Positions 1 to 6,345 of a stretch of 9,760 nt of DNA are shown in pieces. A program made the translations under genes and the position numbers. Position 1 is the first letter of the stretch; each line of letters opens with the position of its first letter. Origin of the DNA: Dehalococcoidia bacterium (GTDB lineage Bacteria > Chloroflexota > Dehalococcoidia > Lucifugimonadales > Lucifugimonadaceae). The notes beneath the pieces were generated by a model that was not told where the DNA came from, made no database searches, and saw only the letters and a list, made by a program, of their open reading frames with translations. The DNA lies in assembly GCA_028278465.1 (NCBI GenBank), contig JANQEF010000099.1, positions 1 to 9,760 of the forward strand. Direction: 5' to 3'.

Positions 1-894
1 GAGGGTTTCCTGGGTTTCGCGCTGCACCCGGACTTCGGCGAAAACCGCCGTATCTTCCTCTATTACTCGGCGGACGGGCCGCGGCGGTCGGTGCTATCCG
101 AATTCCGCTTCGAGTCCGGCCCGGACGGCGTGATCGACCCGGCCAGCGAGAGCGTCGTGATGGAGATCGACCAGCCCTTCGGCAATCACAACGGCGGCAT
201 GCTCCTCTTCGGCCCCGACGGGATGCTGTACGTGGCGCTGGGCGATGGCGGCGGGGCAGGGGACAGGTCCGGCAACGGCCAGAACATCGCCACGCTGCTA
301 GGCTCGGTGCTGCGGATCGACGTCGATGCGCCGGGCGTGCCGTATGCCGTGCCTGCCGACAACCCGTTCGTGGGCCAGGCGGCGGCGAATGGCGAGCCGG
401 CGCGCGGCGAGATCTGGGCGTACGGACTTCGCAACCCGTGGCGCCTGGCGTTCGATCCGCTCACAGGCGATCTATGGACGGCGGACGTCGGGCAGAACGA
501 TGTTGAGGAGGTGAATGTGATCGTGCGCGGCGGCAACTACGGCTGGAACATCTTCGAGGGTGAGGACTGCTATCAGCCTGCTCGCGGGTGCGTCGATGTC
601 GCGCCGCCAGATGTGATCCCGCCGGTAGCGTCGTATTCGCACCGTTTCGGCTGCAGCGTGACGGGAGGATATGTCTACGCAGGCGAACGGCTGCCTTCGC
701 TGCGCGGCGCGTACGTCTACGGCGATTTCTGCTCCGGGACCATCTGGGCGCTGCGGCTGGGAGACGGGCTGCCGGATGAGCAGATGGAGATCGTGGCAAG
801 CGACCACGCCATTCCGGCGTTCGGTCAGACGCAGAACGGCGAAGTGTATGTCCTAACCTACTCACCCGGCATTTTCCGGTTTGTGGAGAGGTGA
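1..894 (+). CDS. PQQ-dependent glucose/sorbosone (aldose) dehydrogenase, 3' part
   Basis: This is the C-terminal 297 codons of a six-bladed beta-propeller quinoprotein that oxidises sugar aldehyde or hemiacetal groups, normally in the periplasm or outside the cytoplasm. The reading frame is open from base 1, where it encodes EGFLGFALHPDF and then NRRIFLYYS. That is a standard early motif of the family, so the GTG at 91 is internal and the true start, with any signal peptide, lies left of the window. NHNGG (His codon 187-189) matches the catalytic-base region of soluble glucose dehydrogenase. YGLRNPW (Arg-Asn codons 430-435) matches its PQQ-binding Arg-Asn pair. GGNYGWN and YVYGDFCSGTIW are late-blade motifs. 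Four cysteines (EDC, RGC, FGC, DFC) could form disulfides, which fits an exported protein. Family members are usually about 350-420 residues, so perhaps 60-120 residues are missing. The family is certain; the substrate is not. Confidence 0.93.
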   Translation, partial: EGFLGFALHPDFGENRRIFLYYSADGPRRSVLSEFRFESGPDGVIDPASESVVMEIDQPFGNHNGGMLLFGPDGMLYVALGDGGGAGDRSGNGQNIATLLGSVLRIDVDAPGVPYAVPADNPFVGQAAANGEPARGEIWAYGLRNPWRLAFDPLTGDLWTADVGQNDVEEVNVIVRGGNYGWNIFEGEDCYQPARGCVDVAPPDVIPPVASYSHRFGCSVTGGYVYAGERLPSLRGAYVYGDFCSGTIWALRLGDGLPDEQMEIVASDHAIPAFGQTQNGEVYVLTYSPGIFRFVER

Positions 895-955
895 GGGAGA
901 GGCTTTCCTATCGTCATCTCGACCGAAAGGAGAGATCTGACCTATCGACGCGAGA

Positions 956-1035
956 CCACTTCTCCCTCATCCTGCGCCTTCTCCCGCCGGGAGAAGGAAC
1001 ACCGCTGACACCTTCGTCCCGAGCCAGAGCGAGGG
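956..1035 (+). repeat. 80 bp interspersed repeat, left copy
   Basis: This stretch matches 9606-9685 along its whole length with scattered substitutions. Its core is a near-perfect 21 bp palindrome, CCTTCTCCCG-C-CGGGAGAAGG (about 979-999). It is followed by a CGTCCCGAGCCAGAGCGAGG segment related to the start of the composite repeat at 6251 and 9481. Both copies lie in spacers in the same orientation. Confidence 0.85.
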
Positions 1036-1115
1036 ACACGGATGAGGGGGTGACCAACTCCTGCGCTGGTCCTGTTGTCGCGCAGGCTGCGTTCACTCGT
1101 CGGAGTCCGGTCGAC

Positions 1116-1170
1116 GGCTCTTTGCTACCGCAGCAAGGAGCCCCCGGGTTGGTCGCCCCACAACCCCGGG
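1116..1170. repeat. Tandem hairpins in a convergent spacer
   Basis: GGCTCTTTGCT (1116-1126) pairs with AGCAAGGAGCC (1132-1142) around a 5-nt loop; the only non-Watson-Crick pair is a wobble. Immediately after it, CCCGGGTTG (1143-1151) pairs with CAACCCCGGG (1161-1170) with one bulged C. The position between convergent 3' ends suggests a two-way transcript end structure, but neither side has a T-tract. Confidence 0.5.
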
Positions 1171-1213
1171 CCCCTCGCACAGACTCGGGACGACTGTGCC
1201 AACCACACCTCAG

Positions 1214-1990
1214 CTACCCGATCTCCCGCGCCTTACGCAGCCACTCCTTCGCCGCGCCTTTCAGAAGCGCCAGCAGGTTTACCGCCAACACCTGGGCGCC
1301 GAGCGACTGGAAATGCGCCAGCTGGGCGATGGCGGCCGGCGCCGGATGCGTCGCTGCTGCCATCTTCCCGGCGGCCACCGTCGTCGAAACCACGCGGTCC
1401 AGCGCCTCGTCCACCACACGCTGATCAGGCAATCCCATCGAAAGCGCCATGTCGGACGGCCCCAGCCACGTTGCGTCAACACCGTCCGTCGCCACGATCT
1501 CGTCGATGTTGTCGACGCCGCTCTGCGACTCGATCAGCGCAAACAGGATCGTCTCCTCGTTCGATCGCCGGTAGTACTCGATGGCATCGGCCGTCCCGGC
1601 GCCGTACTCGTTGTTGCGGCCCGTGCCGTAATTCGACCCGCGCTCGCCAAGCGGCGGGTACTTCGCTGCGGCGGCGGCCTTGCGGGCATCCGCCGGCGTG
1701 TCGACATGCGGCACCACGATGCCCATCGCTCCCATGTCCAGGAAACGCAGGATCAGGTGCGCCTCGTTCGCCGGCACCCGCACAACCGGCGCCATGCCGT
1801 ACGTCTCGGCCGCACGGATCATGTGCTCGGCGTCGGACTCGCTCATCGAGCCGTGCTCGCAGTCGATGAAGACCCAGTCGAAGCCGAGCGAGCCTGCGAA
1901 CTCCACCAGGTGCGGCGAGTTGATGTTCAGCGATGCGCCGATGGCCGGCTTGCCGTCGGCGAGGCGGGTGCGGATGCGGTTCTCTCTCAT
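1214..1990 (-). CDS. HpcH/HpaI-family metal-dependent aldolase (aldolase 1)
   Basis: This cytoplasmic TIM-barrel class II aldolase of the HpcH/HpaI family has 258 residues, the usual length. Such enzymes cleave 4-hydroxy-2-oxo acids to pyruvate (or a related oxo acid) and an aldehyde with a divalent metal. By comparison with E. coli HpaI, catalytic residues are visible: His46 in DCEHG, Arg71 in VVRVP, metal ligands Glu154 (ALIES) and Asp180 (LGPSDMA), and the YPPLGERG loop at 111-118. The ATG is preceded by GGAG seven bases upstream, which supports this start. It is divergent from aldolase 2 (315 bp between starts) and convergent with the sugar dehydrogenase. The two neighbouring aldolases differ widely outside the motifs, so they probably have different substrates. 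The family assignment is firm; the natural hydroxy-oxo acid cannot be read from the sequence. Confidence 0.93.
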   Translation of the reverse strand: MRENRIRTRLADGKPAIGASLNINSPHLVEFAGSLGFDWVFIDCEHGSMSESDAEHMIRAAETYGMAPVVRVPANEAHLILRFLDMGAMGIVVPHVDTPADARKAAAAAKYPPLGERGSNYGTGRNNEYGAGTADAIEYYRRSNEETILFALIESQSGVDNIDEIVATDGVDATWLGPSDMALSMGLPDQRVVDEALDRVVSTTVAAGKMAAATHPAPAAIAQLAHFQSLGAQVLAVNLLALLKGAAKEWLRKAREIG

Positions 1991-2305
1991 GGCTCTGCTC
2001 CGGTTGCTTCGGGTTCGGCGCCATCTTCAAGGCAACGGATGAAGCGCGCAAGGGTTGACGCGTCGGCTGATCCTCCTTCCCGAGCCTGGGGGTTGTCATT
2101 CCCGACTCGATCCGGAATCTCTAAGGCGTTTGCGCGTCGAACGATCAGTTCCTTCGCTGGCGCTCGGGATGACACTGGATCGAGACGACAGCGAACCCTT
2201 CGCCAACCACCCTCAATTGCCGACCGCATCCCCCGGAAGTACCATGCGCCCGACCTCGAAACCCTCACTACTCCACAAGCCGCCCTAACCCGAAAGGCAC
2301 GACTC
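1991..2305. other. Divergent promoter spacer between aldolases 1 and 2
   Basis: This 315 bp region must carry the promoters of both divergent aldolase genes. The middle is occupied by an inverted-orientation copy of the composite repeat (2095-2173). That leaves about 104 bp as leader for aldolase 1 and about 132 bp for aldolase 2. I see no confident -35/-10 pair and no clear operator. The open frame that runs through it to aldolase 2 is not convincing as protein. Confidence 0.55.
2095..2173 (-). repeat. Composite repeat, inverted copy
   Basis: Read on the minus strand it begins GTCATCCCGAGCGCCAGCGA and ends AGATTCCGGATCGAGTCGGG plus AATGAC. This is the same layout as the plus-strand copies at 6251-6327 and 9481-9573. 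The two ends are conserved while the middle is divergent. Confidence 0.75.
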
Positions 2306-3094
2306 ATGACCACCGCCTACCCCAGCAACTTCCGCCAGAAGATGGCCACCGGCAAGGCGGTGCTGGGCACCGGCATGCCCGCCCCCATGACACACATCGC
2401 CGCCGCCACCTACGCCACCGGCTGCGATTGGTCATGGATCGACCTTGAGCACGCGCCGTGGGGTCTCGAAACCGTCTATCCCATCCTGCTGCAAGGCCGC
2501 ATGTCAGGCGTCGCGCCCATCCTGCGCCTTCCGTGGAACGAGCCCGGCATCATCAAGCGCGCCTACGACGCTGGGACTGTCGGCGTGATGATCCCGCAGG
2601 TCGACAATCCTGAAGAAGCCGCCGCGGCCATCGACGCCGCAAAGTACCCGCCGATGGGCTCGCGCGGCATCGCGCCCTTCTTCGCCTCTTACCTTGGCCT
2701 CACGCAGCACGATGTGGTGAAGCAGGCGAACAGCGAGACGGTGCTGGCGCTGCAGATGGAGAGCGCAGAGGCGTGGGAGAGGATCGACGAGACGCTGGCG
2801 CTGGACGGCTTCGAGTTGCTGATTCTCGGTCCGGCCGACCTGTCAGCGTCGTACGGCGGCGAGGGCGATGTGCACTTCAGCAAAGTCGAGAACATCATGG
2901 TGGACCTCGCCGCCAAGGTGAAGAAGACAGACAAGGCGCTCGGCAGCACGTTCGCGGACCCGGCAGACGCCCGCCGCTGGATCGGCGAGGGCTACACGGT
3001 GATGAACATCTCCAGCCCGATGGTGCTGGGAACCGAGGGGATCAAGAAGGTGTTCGCCGAGCTGCGCGAAGAGTTCGGCTCGCCGGACGTCTAG
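2306..3094 (+). CDS. HpcH/HpaI-family metal-dependent aldolase (aldolase 2)
   Basis: This is a second HpcH/HpaI aldolase, 262 residues. The frame stays open far upstream, but that part lies antisense to aldolase 1 and across repeats. The ATG at 2306 is chosen because GAAAGG lies eight bases before it and family similarity begins there (TGKAVLGTG). Expected active-site residues by homology to HpaI are His49 (DLEHAPW), Arg74 (ILRLP), metal ligands Glu152 (LQMES) and Asp178 (LGPADLSASYG), plus YPPMGSRG at 114-121. LGPADLSAS is very close to the classical HpaI form, more so than in the two other aldolases of this window. The likely reaction is reversible retro-aldol cleavage of a hydroxy-oxo acid in the cytoplasm. 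It is divergent from aldolase 1 and 352 bp before the LysE-type gene, so it is probably transcribed alone. The substrate is unknown. Confidence 0.93.
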   Translation: MTTAYPSNFRQKMATGKAVLGTGMPAPMTHIAAATYATGCDWSWIDLEHAPWGLETVYPILLQGRMSGVAPILRLPWNEPGIIKRAYDAGTVGVMIPQVDNPEEAAAAIDAAKYPPMGSRGIAPFFASYLGLTQHDVVKQANSETVLALQMESAEAWERIDETLALDGFELLILGPADLSASYGGEGDVHFSKVENIMVDLAAKVKKTDKALGSTFADPADARRWIGEGYTVMNISSPMVLGTEGIKKVFAELREEFGSPDV

Positions 3095-3213
3095 AGCTCG
3101 TACCGCTGCCGCCCGTTCGCCTGATCACCGTCCGGGGTAACAGTTGAGAAGTTGGATTGGCACGCCATCCTGAGCTTGTAGAAGATTGCGGGAGCTTCCA
3201 CCCTCTCCCTTTG

Positions 3214-3268
3214 TCCCTCTCCCATCGAGGGAGAGGGATGTCTGTCCTCTCTCCCCCTGTGGGAGAGA
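3214..3268. repeat. Two adjacent CT-rich hairpins
   Basis: TCCCTCTCCC (3214-3223) pairs perfectly with GGGAGAGGGA (3229-3238) over a 5-nt loop. TCTCTCCC (3248-3255) pairs with GGGAGAGA (3261-3268). They lie about 120 nt beyond the stop of aldolase 2. They resemble in style, but not in exact sequence, the CTCCCAGCTTGGGAG palindromes further right. No T-tract follows. Confidence 0.65.
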
Positions 3269-3284
3269 GATAGAGAGAGGGGAT

Positions 3285-3301
3285 GTCGGCCAGAGGCCGA
3301 C
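3285..3301. repeat. REP-like palindrome GTCGGCC-AGA-GGCCGAC
   Basis: Perfect 7 bp arms flank a 3-nt loop. Only one copy is present in the window, so whether it belongs to a dispersed family cannot be judged here. Confidence 0.5.
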
Positions 3302-3446
3302 CTGGCGCGACATGTCTAACCACCTCTATCAAACACGACCTACCCTCTTCCTGTACTCACAATCGTCATCTGCGGCCCGTGACCTAACTCTGATAAGGAC
3401 AGAGCCGCCGCTGCAGCCCGATTTTCGCCGTATGCCGGTCTGACCG

Positions 3447-4064
3447 ATGGACACATTCCTGCCACTGATCCCGGTATTCGTTCTCGGCGCCATGGGCCCT
3501 GGGCCGTCACTGGCGGTCGTGCTCAGAAACAGCATCGCCGGAGGAAGACGCCAGGGTGTCCTCACCGCCGTCGGCCACGGCATCGGCTTCGGCCTGTATG
3601 CCTTCGTCGCCACGCTCGGCCTCGCGGGAGCCGTCGCCGCGAACGAAACCTTCGCCGAGTTCGTGCGATGGGCCGGAGTGGCGCTGCTCATCTATCTCGG
3701 GTTCGCATACCTCCGCAGCTCTTTGAAACACCAGTCGGATACCGGCGAGGCTCTCGATCTGACTGTGCAGGGCCGCGCCGGGTTTGCGCAGGGCTTCTTG
3801 ATCGCATTCCTCAACCCGAAGATCCTCGCCTGGCTGATCGCCATCCTCACGCCGGTCATCGACACGGACGTCGCCGTGCCGGTCCTGCTCGGCGTAGCAG
3901 CGATGGGACTCTTCATCGACATGGGCTGGTATGCCGTCGTGGCGCTGCTGGCCACATCGTCGAACTTCGCCGAGCGCCTGAGGGCCGCAGCCAGCCGGAT
4001 AGACCTCGGGCTGGCAGTCTTGATGCTAGTCCTGGCCGGACTGCTGGCATTCGATGTGATCTAG
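3447..4064 (+). CDS. LysE/RhtB-family amino acid or metabolite exporter
   Basis: This inner-membrane exporter of the LysE/RhtB superfamily has 205 residues, the usual size, with about six hydrophobic helices. Family members export basic, neutral or sulphur amino acids and related metabolites using the ion gradient. The N-terminal signature LGAMGPGPSLAVVLRNSI (13-30) matches the GAxxPGP motif. It is followed by a glycine-rich loop GGRRQGVLTAVGHGIG (32-47). NPKILAWLIAI (123-133) and FIDMGWYAVVALLATS (156-171) are also characteristic. The start is the first ATG after an in-frame TGA at 3441-3443. No Shine-Dalgarno sequence is visible, so initiation may be leaderless or weak. It stands alone between two repeat-rich spacers. 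The exported compound cannot be predicted. Confidence 0.9.
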   Translation: MDTFLPLIPVFVLGAMGPGPSLAVVLRNSIAGGRRQGVLTAVGHGIGFGLYAFVATLGLAGAVAANETFAEFVRWAGVALLIYLGFAYLRSSLKHQSDTGEALDLTVQGRAGFAQGFLIAFLNPKILAWLIAILTPVIDTDVAVPVLLGVAAMGLFIDMGWYAVVALLATSSNFAERLRAAASRIDLGLAVLMLVLAGLLAFDVI

Positions 4065-4080
4065 GCGATCCGCGTGACCG

Positions 4081-4110
4081 TCTGGTAGGGGCGACGCTCG
4101 CCGCGCCCGG
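4081..4110 (+). repeat. GGTAGGGGCG repeat, copy 1
   Basis: TCTGGTAGGGGCGACGCTCG followed by CCGCGCCCGG can fold by pairing GGGCG with CGCCC. Related copies are at 6061-6075 (truncated) and 7993-8022. Copies 1 and 2 begin 17 and 14 nt after the stop codons of the LysE-type and MFS genes. Confidence 0.75.
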
Positions 4111-4135
4111 TGACGGCAAAGGCGTCACGACTTTC

Positions 4136-4158
4136 CTCCCTCCCAGCTTGGGAGGGAG
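4136..4158. repeat. CTCCCTCCCA palindrome, copy 1
   Basis: CTCCCTCCCA (4136-4145) and TGGGAGGGAG (4149-4158) are perfect 10 bp arms around GCT. The unit recurs inverted at 4290-4312 with a few changes. It also occurs at 8047-8061 and 8132-8152, and the 9382 and 9696 repeats have a disrupted form. Confidence 0.8.
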
Positions 4159-4163
4159 AACGC

Positions 4164-4273
4164 GTGTTTCCTGAGCGGAGCGCAGCGGAGTCGAAGGATC
4201 TCCGGCGCGGAGCCTCGTCCTGACTTGACGGGTTGACTCCTCAAGAAGCCCTTCGACTCCGCTCAGGGAACAC
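4164..4273 (+). repeat. MITE-like stem repeat, copy A
   Basis: The left arm (4164-4197) reads GTGTTTCCTGAGCGGAG, then ten extra bases, then TCGAAGG. The right arm (ending 4273) reads CCTTCGACTCCGCTCAGGGA plus ACAC. Without the ten extra bases the arms pair over 24 positions with one mismatch. The ~50-nt centre is similar in copies B (6079-6190) and C (6987-7113). There is no coding capacity. Confidence 0.85.
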
Positions 4274-4289
4274 ACCCGACCCATCCTCT

Positions 4290-4312
4290 GCCCCTCCCAA
4301 GCTGGGTGGGGG
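4290..4312. repeat. CTCCCTCCCA palindrome, inverted partner
   Basis: CCCCTCCCAAGCTGGGTGGG and the following GG form an imperfect palindrome. It is the inverted partner of 4136-4158, so the two bracket element A. A related bracketing pair occurs at 8047-8061 and 8132-8152 without element A between. Confidence 0.7.
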
Positions 4313-4385
4313 AAACCAAAACCCACCCACTACTCACCGCTCCCCGAAGGCGGGCGGCCCCGGCCAAGAGTAGACTTGCGCCAGC

Positions 4386-4682
4386 ATGAGTACGCGAACC
4401 GCCAATACCGGCAGCGCGGCGCAGACAGCCAGAGCGCACCGCTCACCCGGCTCCACCGCAGCCGTTGCCGAAGCGGCAGAGTGGCCCGAAGCCTCAGGGC
4501 GGCGTCCCTGGCTCGGACTCGGACTGCTCTTCGGCAGCATCCTATTCACCGTCGCCGTGCTCATCTTCTTCGGCGCATGGTTCGCAGACGACCGCATCGA
4601 AGCCCGCTCAGGCGTCGCCGGCCATGAAGTCGAAGGTGACTGGTGGGAAGACGGGCTAATCGCCGTATGTCCCATCCACTGA
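4386..4682 (+). CDS. Small single-pass membrane protein of unknown function
   Basis: I do not recognise this 98-residue protein. Residues 1-40 are polar and rich in Ala, Ser, Thr and Arg. Residues 41-66 (PWLGLGLLFGSILFTVAVLI and on) form one strong transmembrane helix. The remaining ~30 residues are acidic with three tryptophans (W65, and WW in GDWWEDG) and one cysteine near the end. The Arg-Arg before the helix and acidic residues after it suggest an N-in, C-out topology by the positive-inside rule. Codon third positions are mostly G or C, like the neighbours, which argues that it is a real gene. It ends 18 nt before the MFS start, so co-transcription and an accessory role for that carrier are plausible inferences. 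No Shine-Dalgarno sequence is seen. An antisense open frame over the same DNA looks non-coding. Confidence 0.65.
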   Translation: MSTRTANTGSAAQTARAHRSPGSTAAVAEAAEWPEASGRRPWLGLGLLFGSILFTVAVLIFFGAWFADDRIEARSGVAGHEVEGDWWEDGLIAVCPIH

Positions 4683-4700
4683 CCCTGCGGCACCAATCCC

Positions 4701-6047
4701 ATGCTTAGTATCCGCATGCCAGAAGGCCACACGATCCGCCACTACGCCTGGCTGATTGTCTTCATCGCCTCCGCCGGCCAGATGCTCGGTGCAGCCATCC
4801 GCATGGCATTCGGAGTGCTCGTCAACCCGCTCGAAGAGAGCTTCGGCTGGAGCCCCGGCGCTATCGGCCTCGCCTACGCCTACATGTCGATAGCCACCGC
4901 GCTGCTATCGCCTGTCGCGGGCTGGATGGCAACCCGCTTCGGCGCACGCCAGACCATGATCGCGGGAGTCATTCTCTTCTTCGTCGGCATGATGTGGACC
5001 TCGCAGGTCACGCAGATCTGGCAGTTCCACGTCGCGTACGGCCTCGTCTTCGGCACCGCGCAGGCGCTCTTCCTCGTCCCAGCCGTCCCTGCGATCGCAT
5101 CGTGGTTCAGGCGGCATCTTGGCATGGCGATGGGGTTTGCGATGGTCTCGTGGAGCCTTGGCCCTGCGCTCATGGTGCAGATCACAGCGTTACTGCTCGA
5201 CGGCTTCGGCTGGAGCCGCACCATGATCATCATCGGCATCGGCGGCACGGTGCTGCTCGGAACGCTCCTCATCTTCTTCAAGAACACGCCGGAGCAGGCG
5301 GGTCGCAAGGCATATGGCTGGAGGCCGGGCGATGCGCCACTGGTCACTTCAGGCGCCGACTACAAGAGGCACTCGCGCCGGTACCAGGGCGTGATCTACC
5401 GCACGAACGGCTTCTGGAACCTGATCAACATCCACTTCCTGGGCTGCGTCGGGCACGCCGTGATACTGGTCGGCGTCGTGCCGATGGCGGTACACCGCGG
5501 CGTGTCGTTCCCGGTGGCAGCAGGCGTGCTGACAACGATCGCTGTGACGAGCATCCTGTCTCGCTTCATCACGCCGATCATGGGCGAGAAGATCGGTGCT
5601 CGGGGCACGATGTTCTGGTCGTTCTTCGGCCAGGGTGCGCTGGTGCTGATGCTGCTGTTCGCAGATTCGGCGCTGGAGTTCTACATCTTCGCTGTGGTCT
5701 GGGCGATTCCGTACGGTGGCGAGGGGACGGTGTTCCCGGTGATCAACCGCAAGTACTACGGGCACGTGCCGATGGGCCCGACGTATGGCTGGCAGCTGCT
5801 TGGCGCCGGGCTGGGAATGGCGCTTGGCGGTGTACTGCCGGGGATGGTGTTCGATATCACCGGCGCCTACACGTGGGCGATCTGGCTGTCTGCGATCTTC
5901 AGCCTGGCCGGCGCGGCTTCGATCGTGCTGCTGGAGCCGACGAGACGGCTGCTGATCCCGCGCTGGGAGGATGTGAAGGACAGCAGGCAGGTGGGCGAGG
6001 TGGCGCCCGGAACGGCCTCTGTGCCAGACGTCGGCATGGCGGACTGA
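4701..6047 (+). CDS. MFS transporter (12 TM; possible organic-acid carrier)
   Basis: This inner-membrane secondary transporter of the major facilitator superfamily has 448 residues, typical length. About twelve helices can be placed near 15-37, 53-72, 84-104, 107-130, 140-165, 172-193, 240-262, 272-293, 304-321, 326-345, 364-384 and 390-411. A polar central loop lies at 194-239. The loop between helices 2 and 3 carries a motif A variant, GWMATRFGARQTMIAG (74-89). The general look, with LVNPLEESFGWSP after helix 1, recalls the oxalate/formate or monocarboxylate-type carriers, which would suit uptake of aldolase substrates; this is inference. The ATG at 4701 is used; an ATG at 4716 (Met6) is also possible, and neither has a clear ribosome site. 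The small membrane gene precedes it by 18 nt. The MITE-like copy B follows within 35 nt. Confidence 0.9.
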   Translation: MLSIRMPEGHTIRHYAWLIVFIASAGQMLGAAIRMAFGVLVNPLEESFGWSPGAIGLAYAYMSIATALLSPVAGWMATRFGARQTMIAGVILFFVGMMWTSQVTQIWQFHVAYGLVFGTAQALFLVPAVPAIASWFRRHLGMAMGFAMVSWSLGPALMVQITALLLDGFGWSRTMIIIGIGGTVLLGTLLIFFKNTPEQAGRKAYGWRPGDAPLVTSGADYKRHSRRYQGVIYRTNGFWNLINIHFLGCVGHAVILVGVVPMAVHRGVSFPVAAGVLTTIAVTSILSRFITPIMGEKIGARGTMFWSFFGQGALVLMLLFADSALEFYIFAVVWAIPYGGEGTVFPVINRKYYGHVPMGPTYGWQLLGAGLGMALGGVLPGMVFDITGAYTWAIWLSAIFSLAGAASIVLLEPTRRLLIPRWEDVKDSRQVGEVAPGTASVPDVGMAD

Positions 6048-6060
6048 GCGAACGGACCGA

Positions 6061-6190
6061 TCTGGTAGGGGCGCCGGGGTGTTTCCTGAGCGGAGCATTA
6101 GCGGAGTCGAAGGATCTCTGGTGCGGAGACTGGCCCTGACAAGACGAGCTGGCTCCTGCAAGAGGCCCTTCGACTTCGCTCAGGGAACAC
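6061..6190 (+). repeat. Truncated GGTAGGGGCG unit fused to MITE-like copy B
   Basis: TCTGGTAGGGGCGCC (6061-6075) is cut short and runs directly into copy B. The left arm starts GTGTTTCCTGAGCGGAGCAT (6079) and the right arm ends CGCTCAGGGAACAC (6190). Compared with copy A, the extra bases in the left arm are changed and the right arm has one C-to-T change. It lies just after the MFS stop codon. Confidence 0.85.
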
Positions 6191-6199
6191 CGCACAACC

Positions 6200-6243
6200 C
6201 ACCCTCTAACTCCCTCGCGCCCAGAGGGCACCCGAGGGAGGGA
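6200..6243. repeat. CTCCCT repeat interrupted by a GC hairpin module
   Basis: ACCCTCTAACTCCCT is followed by a hairpin module containing GCCC-AGA-GGGC (6219-6229) and ACCCG, then AGGGAGGGAG. Read on the other strand this equals the layout of the 9382 and 9696 repeats, with a shorter hairpin. Confidence 0.65.
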
Positions 6244-6250
6244 GAATCCT

Positions 6251-6327
6251 GTCGTCCCGAGCGTCAGCGAGGGATCTGACCGTCTTCCTGGATCACCCGG
6301 GAGATTCCGGATCAAGCCCGGACTGAC
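6251..6327 (+). repeat. Composite repeat, direct copy 1
   Basis: It starts GTCGTCCCGAGCGTCAGCGA, continues GGGATCTGACCGTCTTCCTG and ends AGATTCCGGATCAAGCCCGG plus ACTGAC. It matches 9481-9573 almost throughout, except that the latter carries a hairpin module in place of the GCGTCAGC segment. It stops 18 nt before the methyltransferase start. Confidence 0.85.
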
Positions 6328-6345
6328 CGTCCATAGCACAACCCG

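Larger units (their letters stand above)
895..1213. other. Convergent intergenic spacer with repeats and hairpins
   Basis: This 319 bp spacer lies between the 3' ends of the sugar dehydrogenase and aldolase 1. It holds a partial repeat unit (911-941, ending GAGAGATCTGACC), an 80 bp interspersed repeat (956-1035) and two back-to-back hairpins (1116-1170). A weaker 6 bp inverted repeat, GCACAG/CTGTGC, lies at about 1176-1198. No convincing gene is seen, and no T-tract follows the hairpins. Confidence 0.6.
3095..3446. other. Spacer with CT-rich hairpins and a REP-like palindrome
   Basis: This 352 bp spacer contains a degenerate GCCATCCTGAGCTTGTAGAAG unit (3164-3184), two adjacent CT/GA hairpins (3214-3238 and 3248-3268) and a GTCGGCC-AGA-GGCCGAC palindrome (3285-3301). 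The last ~145 bp before the LysE-type gene show no repeat. TGATAA at about 3391 is a possible but weak -10 element. Confidence 0.55.
4065..4385. other. Spacer made of nested inverted repeats
   Basis: Nearly all of this 321 bp spacer is repeat. In order it holds the GGTAGGGGCG unit (4081-4110), a CTCCCTCCCAGCTTGGGAGG palindrome (4136-4158), MITE-like element A (4164-4273) and an inverted palindrome copy (4290-4312). It resembles one inverted repeat placed inside another. About 70 bp of non-repeat leader precedes the next gene. Confidence 0.65.

Noticed and set aside
891..1424. Plus-strand open frame after the sugar dehydrogenase
   Set aside because: It reads through the 80 bp repeat and hairpins and then antisense through aldolase 1; no recognisable domain.
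1196..2305. Long N-terminal extension in frame with aldolase 2
   Set aside because: It is antisense to aldolase 1 and runs through a repeat. Its composition is Arg/His-rich in the way of shadow frames. A good ribosome site and family similarity begin at 2306.
3214..3268. Intrinsic terminator for aldolase 2
   Set aside because: Stems are good but there is no T-tract and they lie about 120 nt after the stop, so I list them only as repeats.
4081..4320. Insertion sequence or transposon with a transposase
   Set aside because: The nested inverted repeats look mobile, but no transposase or even a fragment is present in the window; non-autonomous repeats fit better.
4334..4732. Minus-strand open frame opposite the small membrane gene
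   Set aside because: No domain, and it crosses into both neighbours; the plus-strand frame has a clear transmembrane helix and fits the operon spacing.
4994..6139. 381-codon open frame overlapping the MFS gene in another forward frame
   Set aside because: It is Arg/Gly/Asp-rich shadow sequence without hydrophobic helices; the MFS frame explains the same DNA.
5349..6161. 270-codon minus-strand open frame antisense to the MFS gene
   Set aside because: Arg/His/Gln-rich low-complexity translation running into repeats; typical antisense artefact in G+C-rich DNA.
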